DNA of 64,000 bases from JAUIAS01 sp030425395. GTDB taxonomy: Bacteria; Pseudomonadota; Alphaproteobacteria; Rhodobacterales; Rhodobacteraceae. The notes below the pieces were generated by a model, which saw nothing but the letters and a program-made list of their open reading frames with translations, had not been told where the DNA came from and did no database searches. The stretch covers positions 3,472,001-3,536,000 of the forward strand of contig CP121336.1 of NCBI GenBank assembly GCA_043553855.1, in the 5' to 3' direction. Positions 34,727 to 43,460 of this stretch are shown here, one piece after another (the stretch's first letter is position 1; each line of letters opens with the position of its first letter). The translations under genes and the position numbers were made by a program.

Positions 34727-34935
34727 GCGGGATGCGGTTCACGCCCCGTGGTTACGGCGGCCACCGCCGTGACCCCGAACAGGTCAAGCGCGACGGCTGG
34801 CATGAGCAGGGCATGCTTGCGGTCAGCGTTGATGACGACCGTCTGACATGGCCCGAGCGCGCACTGGTCGAACAACTTGGCTCGAAACTCTATGGCAAAC
34901 GCCCGCAGGGCACGGAGGTGCGCCATGGCCGATGA
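34723..34935 (+). CDS. Small phage protein, unknown
   Basis: A 70-residue basic protein (MRFTPRGYGGHRRDPEQVKR, then a DDDRLTWPERALVEQLGSKL helix). GGGAGGTG lies upstream of the ATG. It overlaps the downstream gene by 11 bases. It might be a DNA-binding accessory because of its charge; no family is recognised. Confidence 0.65.
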   Translation: MSGMRFTPRGYGGHRRDPEQVKRDGWHEQGMLAVSVDDDRLTWPERALVEQLGSKLYGKRPQGTEVRHGR

Positions 34936-35350
34936 CTGGACACGGGCGATGGTAGCCGACCGGCTGGACCTCGCGGCGGACGTCATGCGCAGCCTGCCGC
35001 CCGTACGTCCGCAAGGCTATGTCAGCGCCTGGCCCGACTACGTCTCAACCTTTGCCGATCAGGTGGGGCAGGAGCCTCGAATGAAAAAGCCGCTGCCATC
35101 GCCGCGGATGATCACGCAGGCCGATGAGGCCATGCTGTGGCTGCGGTGGGTCGACAAGGACATCGGCCAGATCCTCTGGGCGCGCGCTAACCGCCAGGCC
35201 TGGAAGGGGATCTGCTGGGCGCATGGTGTCAGCCGGGCCACGGCCAGTCGGCGTTTTGAGTACGGGCTCGCGGTGATTGTCTGGCGGCTCAATGGCAAGA
35301 CAGTGCCGCGCAAGCGGTCGATGGCGTATGTGATCCAGCGCACCACTTGA
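34925..35350 (+). CDS. DUF6362-like phage protein
   Basis: A 141-residue protein that starts MADDWTRAMVADRLDLAADV and has a C-terminal helix-turn-helix-like part (WKGICWAHGVSRATASRRFEYG). This resembles DUF6362 proteins, which are common in Rhodobacteraceae phages and may be sigma-like or packaging-linked regulators. GGAGGT precedes the ATG at 34925. It ends the early rightward operon; a stem-loop at 35356-35383 follows. Confidence 0.65.
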   Translation: MADDWTRAMVADRLDLAADVMRSLPPVRPQGYVSAWPDYVSTFADQVGQEPRMKKPLPSPRMITQADEAMLWLRWVDKDIGQILWARANRQAWKGICWAHGVSRATASRRFEYGLAVIVWRLNGKTVPRKRSMAYVIQRTT

Positions 35351-35773
35351 GTGATCAGGGCGGTGGTGAAGGCCGCCGCCCTGTCAACCCCTTGCGTGCG
35401 GGTGAGACATTTTTTGGTGAGACACCGCAAGCTGTGACAGATGCCGATCGAGAGGCTATAAGAACGATAAGATGACCGTCGTGTGGCTGAGGGCGCGGGG
35501 TCGGTTTGAAGGGGTTTGTAGGGGTGTAAATGGTGACCGGTTTGCAGAAAAAACTGTCTCTGGTCGATTTTGGGAGACACGTAAGGCATTGATATTGAAT
35601 GGTTCCTTCCTGTTTGTAACCGTATATGGGGGGGCGAGGCCCGAGGGTTTCCCAGTGACACCAGCAAAAACACCCGTTTCGTTTCGCTTTGAGGTGAACC
35701 CCAATAAAACAAAGGCCTGAAGGCCTCAAAACCTACGCCTAAACCGAAACGGGGGTCTGACCCCATTTCGCTT
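35351..35773. other. Gene-free stretch between convergent units
   Basis: The 423 bases include an imperfect hairpin at 35356-35383 (CAGGGCGGTGG/CCGCCGCCCTG), a direct repeat of GGTGAGACA just after it, and the bidirectional terminator at 35745. An 82-codon frame (35472-35720, plus) has no ribosome site and no similarity, so it is not called. A small RNA here cannot be excluded. Confidence 0.5.
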
Positions 35774-35775
35774 TT
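35745..35775. terminator. Bidirectional terminator-like hairpin
   Basis: Stem CGAAA(c)GGGG/CCCC(a)TTTCG with a six-base loop is followed by CTTTTA on the plus strand; its minus-strand copy can serve the convergent gene ending at 35774. It separates the early operon from the minus-strand cargo gene. Confidence 0.5.
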
Positions 35776-36514
35776 AGATTGCGGGAGTTAAGCCGCTTTT
35801 ATGTGAGGCGTTGGCTGTGACCTCCAGCCATAGCTGATCGATGTGGTCGATCACTTTGGTGTCGAATTGGTGAGCAACGGTCCAATAGCGGCCTGATGGG
35901 ACCAGGTAGTTAGCTTTTTGCTCAGCGCGCAGCGCATGTTCAATGAGCCTGCTTTGAAATCTCATCGGTTGAATAGAGTTTAGTCGTTTATGCTGCGCGC
36001 GCGGGTAGAGGAGACGGCTTGTTGGGGCATCTGAGAGGTTCACCAATGCGCAGCTTGATTGAGCGGCGAGAGCCAAAAGCCTTGCGGACTTTGCTTCTAG
36101 CGATCGTAGTGTGATGTCTTTGCGCAGCGGATCAGCGGTCCCTTTGCCATAAAAATGTGTCGAGCCAGTTTGCGGATAGACCATGTCGCATCCGATCATG
36201 GCAATGACACGTGGTTTGAGTGCCGCCAGTGCCCAGTAGGCGGCGGTAAAGGCCATCGTGCCGCCGGCATACACAAATCCCCCGAATTGGTTTTGAACGG
36301 GGACATAATCGCTTGCGCAGATAATTTTTTGCTCTGTTTTGACACAACGTGGACGTCGACCGATGGGAAAGTCCTCGGGATGAATGAGATAATCCCAATC
36401 GGAACGAACTTGCCATGCATTGTTTATCGCGACGATGGTGTGATGCGAACTGCGACGCCAATCTCTGGCCTGAAGCACTCCGGGTCCTGACCCGAGAATA
36501 ATAACTGTATCCAC
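35774..36514 (-). CDS. Phage-associated protein, MptE/DUF115-like or norphogenetic-type
   Basis: A 246-residue protein that starts at GTG 36514, 8 bases after GGAAG. The N-terminal Rossmann-like motif is ILGSGPGVLQARDW. It then has AINNAWQVRSDWDYLIHPEDF, and later MIGCDMVYPQTGSTHFYGKG. This pattern recalls the MptE-like/DUF115 fold seen beside glycosylation and flagellin-modifying genes, and similar proteins in roseophages. It is on the opposite strand to its phage neighbours, so it is probably cargo. The true activity is unknown. Confidence 0.55.
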   Translation of the reverse strand: MDTVIILGSGPGVLQARDWRRSSHHTIVAINNAWQVRSDWDYLIHPEDFPIGRRPRCVKTEQKIICASDYVPVQNQFGGFVYAGGTMAFTAAYWALAALKPRVIAMIGCDMVYPQTGSTHFYGKGTADPLRKDITLRSLEAKSARLLALAAQSSCALVNLSDAPTSRLLYPRAQHKRLNSIQPMRFQSRLIEHALRAEQKANYLVPSGRYWTVAHQFDTKVIDHIDQLWLEVTANASHKSGLTPAI

Positions 36515-36638
36515 GGTTTGCTCTTCCCTGTTCTGACGTCTGTAACGAGAGGGACAATTAGGGCCGAAGGCAATCGCAACAATAAAAAATACCCTGATCG
36601 CTCGTTTTGTTGAACGCTCAAACTCTCTGGAGACTGCT

Positions 36639-37871
36639 ATGGACGTTGTCGAGCTGCCGCTTGAGCAGATCATTCCCTATGCGCGCAACCCGCGGAACAA
36701 CGCCGAGGCTATCGCCACGGTCGCGGCCTCGATCCAAGAGTTTGGCTGGCGCCAACCCATCGTCGTGGACGAGGCGCTGGTTGTTCTCGCCGGGCACACC
36801 CGTCTTGAAGCGGCCCGCAAGCTCGGTTTCAAAACCGCGCCGGTGCATGTCGCCAAGGGGCTGACGGCTAGCCAAGCCCGTGCCTTCCGGATCATGGATA
36901 ACCGCTCCAGCGAGAACGCGGAGTGGGACAAGGACCTGCTTAACCTTGAGCTGGCTGACCTGCTGGAGGCGGATTTCGATCTTGGCCTCACTGGCTTCAC
37001 CGATGATGAGCTGAACGCACTGATGTCGAGCCTTGAAGAAGGCACCGGCCCGCAAGAGGGTGAGGACGATGTCCCGGAAACCCCTGAGGAGCCGATCAGC
37101 CGCCCGGGTGATCTCTGGATCCTTAGGAACCACCGGCTGCTCTGCGGTGACAGCACGGTCGCCACGGATGTCGAGCGCCTGCTCGGCGCGGTCAAACCGT
37201 TGTTGATGTGCACAGATCCTCCATACGGTGTTGAATACGACCCGAGCTGGCGCAACCAAGCGGGCGCCGCCAAGACTAAGCGCACCGGCAAGGTGCTGAA
37301 TGATGACCGGGCCGACTGGCGCGAAGCCTGGGGGCTGTTTCCCGGCGACGTCGCCTACGTCTGGCATGGCGCCTTGCATGCAGCCACAGTCGCCGAAAGC
37401 CTCGAAGTCGCAGGCTTCACCATCCGGTCGCAGATCATCTGGGCCAAAGAACGGTTGGTTCTGAGCCGTGGAGATTATCACTGGCAGCATGAACCGGCCT
37501 GGTACGCTGTCAAAAAGACCGGCAAGGGCCACTGGGCAGGCGACCGCAAGCAGACAACACTCTGGCAGATCGCAAACAAGGATCAGGATGCCAAGACAGT
37601 GCATGGAACGCAGAAACCTGTCGAATGCATGCGCCGACCGATCCTGAACAATTCCAGCCCGGGTCAGGCGGTTTACGAGCCGTTCATGGGGTCGGGTACG
37701 ACGCTGATCGCTGCCGAGACCACAGGCCGCGTGTGTTACGGGATCGAGTTGAACCCGGCTTACGTCGATGTCGCCGTGGAGCGATGGCAGACATTCACGG
37801 GCAAGGACGCTGTTCTCTCCGGCTCGGGCGAGACCTACGATTCCCTGAAGTCTGAGCGTGCAAACTCGTGA
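36639..37871 (+). CDS. ParB-domain DNA methyltransferase
   Basis: A 410-residue DNA methyltransferase with an N-terminal ParB/Srx-like nuclease-fold domain (YARNPRNNAEAIATVAASIQ, about residues 1-110). The catalytic motif is DPPY (193-196), and the SAM-binding motif FMGSGTTLIAAET lies near the C-terminus. Such beta-class enzymes methylate N6 of adenine or N4 of cytosine. The phage probably uses it to protect its DNA from host restriction or to mark its own genome. It overlaps the next small membrane gene (GTGA). Confidence 0.88.
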   Translation: MDVVELPLEQIIPYARNPRNNAEAIATVAASIQEFGWRQPIVVDEALVVLAGHTRLEAARKLGFKTAPVHVAKGLTASQARAFRIMDNRSSENAEWDKDLLNLELADLLEADFDLGLTGFTDDELNALMSSLEEGTGPQEGEDDVPETPEEPISRPGDLWILRNHRLLCGDSTVATDVERLLGAVKPLLMCTDPPYGVEYDPSWRNQAGAAKTKRTGKVLNDDRADWREAWGLFPGDVAYVWHGALHAATVAESLEVAGFTIRSQIIWAKERLVLSRGDYHWQHEPAWYAVKKTGKGHWAGDRKQTTLWQIANKDQDAKTVHGTQKPVECMRRPILNNSSPGQAVYEPFMGSGTTLIAAETTGRVCYGIELNPAYVDVAVERWQTFTGKDAVLSGSGETYDSLKSERANS

Positions 37872-38095
37872 AGCAGTCGCGTCTGATGTCTTTCGTCGAA
37901 GCGATCGTGAATGTCGTCGTCGGCTATGGGGTTGCAGTGCTGACGCAAATCTTGATCTTCTCGGTCTTTGGTCTGCACACGACATTGTCGCAAAATCTGC
38001 AGATGGGCTTGATCTTCACTGGGGTCAGCATTTGTAGATCTTTCCTGCTTCGCCGCTTCTTCGAAAATCTCAGGGTTCGATCAACTGCGCATTGA
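37868..38095 (+). CDS. Small phage membrane protein, DUF7220-like
   Basis: A 75-residue protein with two predicted transmembrane helices (residues ~9-33 and ~40-60) and a basic C-terminal tail (FLLRRFFENLRVRSTAH). It begins with GTG in the GTGA overlap with the methyltransferase gene. The layout suggests a small inner-membrane protein, perhaps for superinfection exclusion; family naming is tentative. Confidence 0.6.
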   Translation: MKQSRLMSFVEAIVNVVVGYGVAVLTQILIFSVFGLHTTLSQNLQMGLIFTGVSICRSFLLRRFFENLRVRSTAH

Positions 38096-38134
38096 CCTAA
38101 CTGCCTAGCTCCGGCAAGCAAGCCATCGAAATTG

Positions 38135-38578
38135 ATGGCAGGTGAGATGGAACGACAGGCAGATATCCGGATAAAGCTGGAAAAGCTTGAGGCGCTGTTC
38201 GCGCGTGGTGCAACCGAGGGTGAACGCGCCGCAGCGGGTGCTGCCCTTGACCGCTTGACCACGCGTCTGCACGAGGCATCGCAAGAGGCAGAGGTTGAGC
38301 TGAAGTACTCGTTGCCTGATGCGTGGGCGGTGAGGATTTTCGTGGCGCTATGCAGGAAGCATGGCGTCAAGCCATATCGCTACCCACGTCAACGCCGGAC
38401 AACAGTTATGGTGCGTGTACAGCCGATTGAATTTGAAAGAACCGTGCTTGCGGAATTTCACACGCTGCATTCGGAGCTGGTGGCCTACTTCCGTGATACG
38501 GTTGACCATCTCATTGCTGACGCGATGAAGTCAAACGGCGACGACGAGGATCTGGAGCGTCCGCAGATTGGGCGATAA
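38135..38578 (+). CDS. Phage protein, weakly DUF2786-like
   Basis: A 147-residue protein. Its N-terminal part (RIKLEKLEALFARGATEGER, then AALDRLTTRL) weakly resembles the DUF2786 helical repeat. The middle (YSLPDAWAVRIFVALCRKHG) and the basic PYRYPRQRRTTVMVRV segment look like a compact DNA-linked domain. ATG choices are 38135 and 38147; neither has a strong ribosome site. It ends just before a convergent terminator. Confidence 0.55.
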   Translation: MAGEMERQADIRIKLEKLEALFARGATEGERAAAGAALDRLTTRLHEASQEAEVELKYSLPDAWAVRIFVALCRKHGVKPYRYPRQRRTTVMVRVQPIEFERTVLAEFHTLHSELVAYFRDTVDHLIADAMKSNGDDEDLERPQIGR

Positions 38579-38604
38579 AAAAAGGGCCAGCGCGAGGCGG
38601 GCCC
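38577..38604 (-). terminator. Rho-independent terminator for minus-strand unit
   Basis: On the minus strand, stem GGGCC/GGCCC (38600-38604 with 38584-38588) is followed by seven T residues. It would stop transcription from the DUF3489 operon after an untranslated region of about 145 bases. Confidence 0.55.
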
Positions 38605-38621
38605 AGTCTGGTACAGGTAAA

Positions 38622-38714
38622 GTGGTGCAGGCAGCACCACTTCGAGCAGTTGAGGTATCATACAGGTGAAACCTCAGATACCAACATCTGCATGCTGCAG
38701 GATTCTGCAAGAAA
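38622..38714. other. Stem-loop-rich element in 3' region of minus operon
   Basis: Perfect hairpin GTGGTGC-aggca-GCACCAC lies at 38622-38640. A TGAGGT/ACCTCA pair (38651-38656 with 38671-38676) and an overlapping GGTATC/GATACC pair follow. A TGCAG-gatt-CTGCA stem comes last. Three stems in about 90 bases between convergent genes suggest a structured RNA or transcript-end element. No gene fits. Confidence 0.4.
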
Positions 38715-38749
38715 CAGAGAGACTTGAAGGGTAGAGTGTCACTGGGAAG

Positions 38750-39328
38750 TCACAGCTGAGCCTGTTCTATCTTGTACACCCGCCCGCGCTGATCGTCGGT
38801 CCGGGATGTGATAGTCAGCCCGAGCCGCTTTTTGAGCGCGCCGGACATGGCCCCTCGGCAGGTGTGTGGAGCCCACGTCAATGCGGTTGTGATTTCTTCG
38901 ATGGTTGCGCCGTCCGGCGCGCTCAGCATGGCGATCAGGCGGGCCTGTTTCGTGCCCTCGCGGGGCGTGCGTGTCTTGGGTGCGGCCTGCGGTTCGGTGG
39001 GGAGGTCCGGCGTGGGCTCTTCTGTCGGCGCGTCCATCGCGCCCGCAGGCGCAGCGTTCGCGTTCTCGCGCTCAATGCCGATGGCGGCAAGCCCTGCATC
39101 GGTGGCGATCAGTGTCACACCGTGACCGTCGCCGGTCTCGCGCCAGACGGTCTCGCCCTTGCGTATGTTGGCATCGACCTCTTCGACCAGCCCTTTGGCG
39201 ATCATGGTGCTGACCACTTTGGCGGCGGCTCCGCCGCGCAGGCTGTCTGGCAGCGGCAGGGCGATGTGATCGGGCCTTTGGGCCGCGGCGCTCAGGATCA
39301 GGGCTTGGGTGTCGGAAAGTTTGGTCAT
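38750..39328 (-). CDS. DUF3489 domain-containing protein
   Basis: A 192-residue protein. Its C-terminal ~75 residues match DUF3489 (GTKQARLIAMLSAPDGATIEE, then WAPHTCRGAMSGALKKRLGL), a winged-helix-like DNA-binding domain. The N-terminal ~75 residues are a second helical/strand domain, with a Pro/Thr-rich linker between. It may be a phage or integrated-element transcription factor. It is the last gene of a small minus-strand group, 94 bases after the preceding gene. Confidence 0.8.
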   Translation of the reverse strand: MTKLSDTQALILSAAAQRPDHIALPLPDSLRGGAAAKVVSTMIAKGLVEEVDANIRKGETVWRETGDGHGVTLIATDAGLAAIGIERENANAAPAGAMDAPTEEPTPDLPTEPQAAPKTRTPREGTKQARLIAMLSAPDGATIEEITTALTWAPHTCRGAMSGALKKRLGLTITSRTDDQRGRVYKIEQAQL

Positions 39329-39422
39329 GGGGCCGTCTCCGTTTTGGACCGCGACCGTCGCGGTCTTCTACGACCCCGAGCCACGCAGGGCGCGCGGCCG
39401 GAGTTTGGGCATACGCCCGAGG

Positions 39423-39650
39423 TCAGATCAGGCCGAGGTATTTCAGACAGCTGGCTGCATCGATCAGCTGGTTGGTCGGCACCTCGATGGTGATCGTCAT
39501 GCTGTCGGCGTAGGCGCGGACATAAACGCCGCTGTCGTCCATCAAGGCGCATTCGATTTCGTCGAGGACTGTGGTGATGCGGCTGCGGTCGAAGTGCTCG
39601 GGCAGCTTGCGGATCGGCAATCGAATGGTGCTGGTGTCCATGGCGTTCAT
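39423..39650 (-). CDS. Small phage protein, unknown
   Basis: A 75-residue protein (DTSTIRLPIRKLPEHFDRSR, then YVRAYADSMTITIEVPTN and a helical end). The ATG at 39650 overlaps the preceding gene's stop as ATGA. Acidic and strand-rich. No family is recognised. Confidence 0.6.
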   Translation of the reverse strand: MNAMDTSTIRLPIRKLPEHFDRSRITTVLDEIECALMDDSGVYVRAYADSMTITIEVPTNQLIDAASCLKYLGLI

Positions 39651-39919
39651 TCCGCGTGCTCGCCTTCGCTGAAAGCGCTGTCGGTGATGCGCTTCAGGAG
39701 GTGGGCGTACTGCTCGAGAGTGCCGACGTCGCCCCAAGTGATGGCGTCGGGGTCGGTGTTGAATTGGTCGTCGCTGAGGCTGCTGAGCCGGGCCAGCATG
39801 TCGTCGATCTCGGCTTTTTTGCCAAGGAAGGCGTTGAGCGCAGCTTCGCGGTTGCGTTGCGCCTTCTCGGCGCGAAGCTGGTGGCGGGGTGTTGTTTGCG
39901 GGTTGAGGCGGCTGGTCAT
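39647..39919 (-). CDS. Small phage protein, unknown
   Basis: A 90-residue, mostly helical protein with a basic N-terminus (PRHQLRAEKAQRNREAALNA) and acidic C-terminal helices (DVGTLEQYAHLLKRITDSAF). It starts the minus-strand group read towards DUF3489, divergent from the terminase genes. No family is recognised. Confidence 0.6.
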   Translation of the reverse strand: MTSRLNPQTTPRHQLRAEKAQRNREAALNAFLGKKAEIDDMLARLSSLSDDQFNTDPDAITWGDVGTLEQYAHLLKRITDSAFSEGEHAE

Positions 39920-40069
39920 CGTGGCGGCTCCTTGGTTTTGCGCGACCGCTGCGCTGCGTGAGCGCGGTGGCTGCGTCGTTTGGTGTGATCAGCTTCGCTC
40001 TGCGCCGGGTGCTCATCCAGTATAATCGCAGCAATATCATGGCTTTAATCACGGCGCTGGAAGCTCTTT

Positions 40070-40666
40070 ATGTCCTCTGCAAGCCAACCCATCGGGGTGA
40101 TCGCCAAGCTGCTCGACCTGTCGGAACGGCGGGTGCAACAGCTGAGCCGGGAAGGGGTGATCCCCAAAGCCAACCGGGGACAGTATGACCTGATTGGCTC
40201 GGTGCGGGGCTATGTCCGGTATCTGCGGGACCAGGCGCTCAAGGCGCAGGCCGGTGCGCCGGACTATGCGGCCGAACGCGCGCGGTTTATCCGGGCGCGC
40301 GCCGACCTCGCCGAAATGGAAGCTGAAGAAAAGCGCCGATCCCTGATTGCTGCCGATGAGATCGAAGCGGCGTGGATTGCCGTGCTGGCGTTGCTGCGCA
40401 CCCGCCTGTTGGGGCTACCGGATCGGTTGGCCCCGCAGGTCTTTGACCAATCCACTATTGGAGACACCCGGACCCTGATCCGCTCCGCCATCCGCGAGGT
40501 GCTCGATGATCTCGCAGAGCCAGATATTGACCTCGAAACCGACCCTGAGATTGACGGGCTCGCCGATCCTGAAGCGGACGGTGCAGACGGCGCTGGCGGT
40601 TCTGAAGCCGCCACCGGACCTGACGATCAGCGACTGGGCGGATCAGAACCGGCGGCTGAGCTCTGA
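40070..40666 (+). CDS. Terminase small subunit, Nu1-like
   Basis: A 198-residue packaging protein. The N-terminal winged HTH (GVIAKLLDLSERRVQQLSRE, about residues 8-30) is like lambda Nu1 and recognises packaging sites. A helical dimer region follows (RARADLAEMEAEEKRR), then an acidic C-terminal tail. It lies directly before the GpA-type large subunit and overlaps it by 161 bases. Confidence 0.85.
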   Translation: MSSASQPIGVIAKLLDLSERRVQQLSREGVIPKANRGQYDLIGSVRGYVRYLRDQALKAQAGAPDYAAERARFIRARADLAEMEAEEKRRSLIAADEIEAAWIAVLALLRTRLLGLPDRLAPQVFDQSTIGDTRTLIRSAIREVLDDLAEPDIDLETDPEIDGLADPEADGADGAGGSEAATGPDDQRLGGSEPAAEL

Positions 40667-42479
40667 GGCCAGCGCCGAGCCCGGCCAATGGCGCACCAGT
40701 CGCGCCGAATACCAGCGCGGCATCATGGACGCGATCTCGGATCCGGCCGCTGAGACCGTCGTGATCATGTCCAGTAGTCAAATTGGCAAAAGCGAGTCGA
40801 TCTTGAACATGGTCGGCTACCACATCGATCACGACCCGGCACCGATCATGGTGGTGATGCCGACCGAGCGAGACGCGGAGACCTGGTCGAAAGACCGGTT
40901 CTCACCGATGGCACGGGACACACCGTGTTTGCAGGACAAGATCGCCAATCCCAAATCGCGGGATGGCAACAACAAGATCCTGCACAAGCGGTTTCCGGGC
41001 GGACACCTGACGATCGTAGGTGCCAACGCACCGTCGGGGCTTGCGAGCCGGCCGATCCGGCTGCTGCTCTGCGATGAGGTGGATCGCTATCCGTTCAGCG
41101 CGGGTGCCGAGGGCGACCCGGTCAACCTCGCCAAAAAACGAACGGTGACCTTCTGGAACCGCAAGATCGTGCTGGTCTCGACGCCCACCAACAAGGGGGC
41201 CAGCCGCATTGAGGCGGCGTTTGAGGAAAGCGACCAGCGCCGGTTCTGGGTGCCATGCCCCGAGTGTGGACATGAACAAATCCTGGCCTGGGGGCAGGTC
41301 AAATGGGACAAGGAAGATAACGGCAGTCATAAACCAGAGACGGCCCGTTATCACTGCCCTGACTGCGACGCGGCTTGGACCGATGAGACCCGCTGGGCCG
41401 CGGTATCAAAAGGGCACTGGGTGGCAGAGGCCCCGTTCACCGGGGCAGCGGGTTTCCATCTGAATGAGATCTATTCCCCGTGGGTGCGGCTCGAGGCCAT
41501 GGCCAAGGCATTCTTATCTGCCCGCGCGGGTGGGGATGAGACGATGAAGACCTTCGTCAACACCTCGCTGGGCGAGACCTGGATGGAAAGCGGCGAGGCG
41601 CCGGACTGGCAGCGGCTGCAGGGGTTAAAGGAGGACTGGCCCGCGGGCACCGTGCCCACGGGTGGACTGTTCCTGACCGCCGGGTCCGATGTGCAGAAAG
41701 ACCGGATCGAGGTGGATGTCTGGGCCTGGGGCAGAGGGCTGCAAAGCTGGCTGATTGACCACATCGTCATCAAGGGGGGTCCAGGCGATCCCGCCTGCTG
41801 GCAAAGGCTCAGCGCTCTTTTGGGTCGCACCTGGCGGCATGCCAGTGGCACAGACATGACCATCGCTAAACTGGCCATTGATACCGGCTATGAGACCAGC
41901 GCGGTCTACGGCTGGGCACGACAGGTTGGGTTTGGGCAGGTTGCCCCGGTGAAGGGCCTTGAGGGGTTCAACCGCGCCAGCCCTGTGACAGGCCCCACAT
42001 TCGTGGACGCCACGATCGGTGGCAAACGCCTGCGCCGTGGCGCGCGGCTTTGGACTGTGGCAACATCCACATTCAAGACGGAAACCTATCGATTCCTGCG
42101 GCTCGACCCGCAGGATGTCTCCAGCCAGGCGGCGGGTGCGGATTACGCTCCCGGCTTTATCCACCTGCCTGGCTGGATCGACGCGGAATGGCTGAAGCAG
42201 CTGACGGCGGAACAACTCGTCACGGTCAAGACCAAGCGCGGCTTTGCCAAACTCGAATGGCAGAAGCTGCGCGAGCGCAATGAAGCGCTCGATTGCCGGG
42301 TTTATGCTCGCGCAGCAGCGTGGATCCTCGGGGCGGACCGCTGGTCTGACGCCAGATGGGAGGAGCTGGCCGCGCAGTTTGCAATCGTTGAGGCGGCAGA
42401 AACAGCCCCGGCGGCAGGTCGCCACCCCGCACGCAGGGCACAGGTGCGCCGCGTTGCACGATCGCCTTACATGGGGTGA
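40506..42479 (+). CDS. Terminase large subunit, GpA family
   Basis: A 657-residue packaging motor of the lambda GpA type. The N-terminal family pattern is LTISDWADQNRRLSSEASAE. The ATPase P-loop variant is SSSQIGKSES (89-98), Walker B LLLCDEVDR. Zinc motifs CPECGHEQ and CPDCDAAW follow, and the C-terminal nuclease region is acidic. The ATG at 40506 has GAGGT 5 bases upstream although it lies deep inside the small-subunit gene; a GTG at 40581 is an alternative. Confidence 0.93.
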   Translation: MISQSQILTSKPTLRLTGSPILKRTVQTALAVLKPPPDLTISDWADQNRRLSSEASAEPGQWRTSRAEYQRGIMDAISDPAAETVVIMSSSQIGKSESILNMVGYHIDHDPAPIMVVMPTERDAETWSKDRFSPMARDTPCLQDKIANPKSRDGNNKILHKRFPGGHLTIVGANAPSGLASRPIRLLLCDEVDRYPFSAGAEGDPVNLAKKRTVTFWNRKIVLVSTPTNKGASRIEAAFEESDQRRFWVPCPECGHEQILAWGQVKWDKEDNGSHKPETARYHCPDCDAAWTDETRWAAVSKGHWVAEAPFTGAAGFHLNEIYSPWVRLEAMAKAFLSARAGGDETMKTFVNTSLGETWMESGEAPDWQRLQGLKEDWPAGTVPTGGLFLTAGSDVQKDRIEVDVWAWGRGLQSWLIDHIVIKGGPGDPACWQRLSALLGRTWRHASGTDMTIAKLAIDTGYETSAVYGWARQVGFGQVAPVKGLEGFNRASPVTGPTFVDATIGGKRLRRGARLWTVATSTFKTETYRFLRLDPQDVSSQAAGADYAPGFIHLPGWIDAEWLKQLTAEQLVTVKTKRGFAKLEWQKLRERNEALDCRVYARAAAWILGADRWSDARWEELAAQFAIVEAAETAPAAGRHPARRAQVRRVARSPYMG

Positions 42480-42501
42480 GCAATAACAATTGCGGCCGGT
42501 C

Positions 42502-43395
42502 TCACTGCAGACAGCATTTTTTGAACTTCTTGCCGCTGCCACAGGGGCAGGGATCATTGCGGCCAAGTTTGTCGGGTGTGTTTGTAAAGGCCTCTGTCCA
42601 TGGGGAGACCCGAAGAAGGTTATCGACCTTCTGTGTCTTCTGACGGACAAGAAACTCGTCCGAATAGCTATGCCATTTGGCAAGCTCTTCGATTGCGCTT
42701 GTGATGAGGGGGTCTTTGTCGTGGAGGCGTGACGCCGAAGGGGCGTCGTTCAGAGTTTCGTTGAGGTCGTCGAGGAAATGCTCGAAGTCACAGTATTCTT
42801 TCGGGATCAGATCCTGGTCGAATGCTTCGCGCACGGCTTCGGACATGTCTTCGAGTCCAAGGGTGGCAATAGCGTCCATCCAGCCTGTGAGGAGCTCCAC
42901 GGGTGGCTTGGGACGGCGTTGGCGAAAGGTTCGAACATATGCCTCGATGGTCGGACGCTGATCCGGGTGTTGTTGCGCGATCAGGGTAAGAGCATGCATC
43001 AACGACAGACGGGCGAACTCGTCCGCCTTTCTGTCATCAATCGCGGCAAATACTGTCTGCAGATCGCCGTCGAATGTCGCTGCAATCACGCGATACCCTG
43101 TCTCCGTGATGGCATCTCCCAAAAGATGTTCCACCACCTTGGTGGGCAGGCGCATCATGTGAACGAGGGGACGGAAAGCGCTCGGATCGCGCCATTCGCC
43201 GAGCAGGTGGAACACGGGAATGAGGGCCATGAGGTCGCTATCGTTCATGTCGACAATACGCTGACCAGACAGGCGTCTGACAAGATCGACAAAGATGGGC
43301 ACCATTTCCTCGCGCCGTTTTCCGGCCTCTGCCATAGCGGCCTTTGGGAAAATGTCGTCGCGCGCAAGGTCGCGCATGATCTCATCTGGGGTCAC
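42502..43395 (-). CDS. DUF1186 protein with C-terminal SEC-C metal-binding motif
   Basis: A 297-residue protein made of helical repeats typical of DUF1186 (LMALIPVFHLLGEWRDPSAF, RVIAATFDGDLQTVFAAIDD) and ending with the SEC-C zinc motif GRNDPCPCGSGKKFKKCC. The GTG at 43395 has GGAGG 8 bases upstream and gives the family N-terminus; an ATG at 43470 would add an odd Cys-rich stretch overlapping the gpW-like gene. It is transcribed against the late operon between terminase and connector, so it is phage cargo. The role is unknown; SEC-C motifs can bind proteins or ribosomes. Confidence 0.82.
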   Translation of the reverse strand: MTPDEIMRDLARDDIFPKAAMAEAGKRREEMVPIFVDLVRRLSGQRIVDMNDSDLMALIPVFHLLGEWRDPSAFRPLVHMMRLPTKVVEHLLGDAITETGYRVIAATFDGDLQTVFAAIDDRKADEFARLSLMHALTLIAQQHPDQRPTIEAYVRTFRQRRPKPPVELLTGWMDAIATLGLEDMSEAVREAFDQDLIPKEYCDFEHFLDDLNETLNDAPSASRLHDKDPLITSAIEELAKWHSYSDEFLVRQKTQKVDNLLRVSPWTEAFTNTPDKLGRNDPCPCGSGKKFKKCCLQ

Positions 43396-43460
43396 GGCTC
43401 TGGCCTCCCTCGGGATTCGTTTGGCGCACTGAAACACAATTGCAGGGCAGGTCAATTCAG

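Noticed and set aside
35472..35720. 82-codon plus-strand ORF in the gap after the DUF6362-like gene
   Set aside because: No ribosome site, no similarity, composition like the surrounding intergenic DNA.
36618..37985. 455-codon minus-strand frame opposite the methyltransferase
   Set aside because: The DNA methyltransferase motifs on the plus strand are clear; the antisense frame is incidental.
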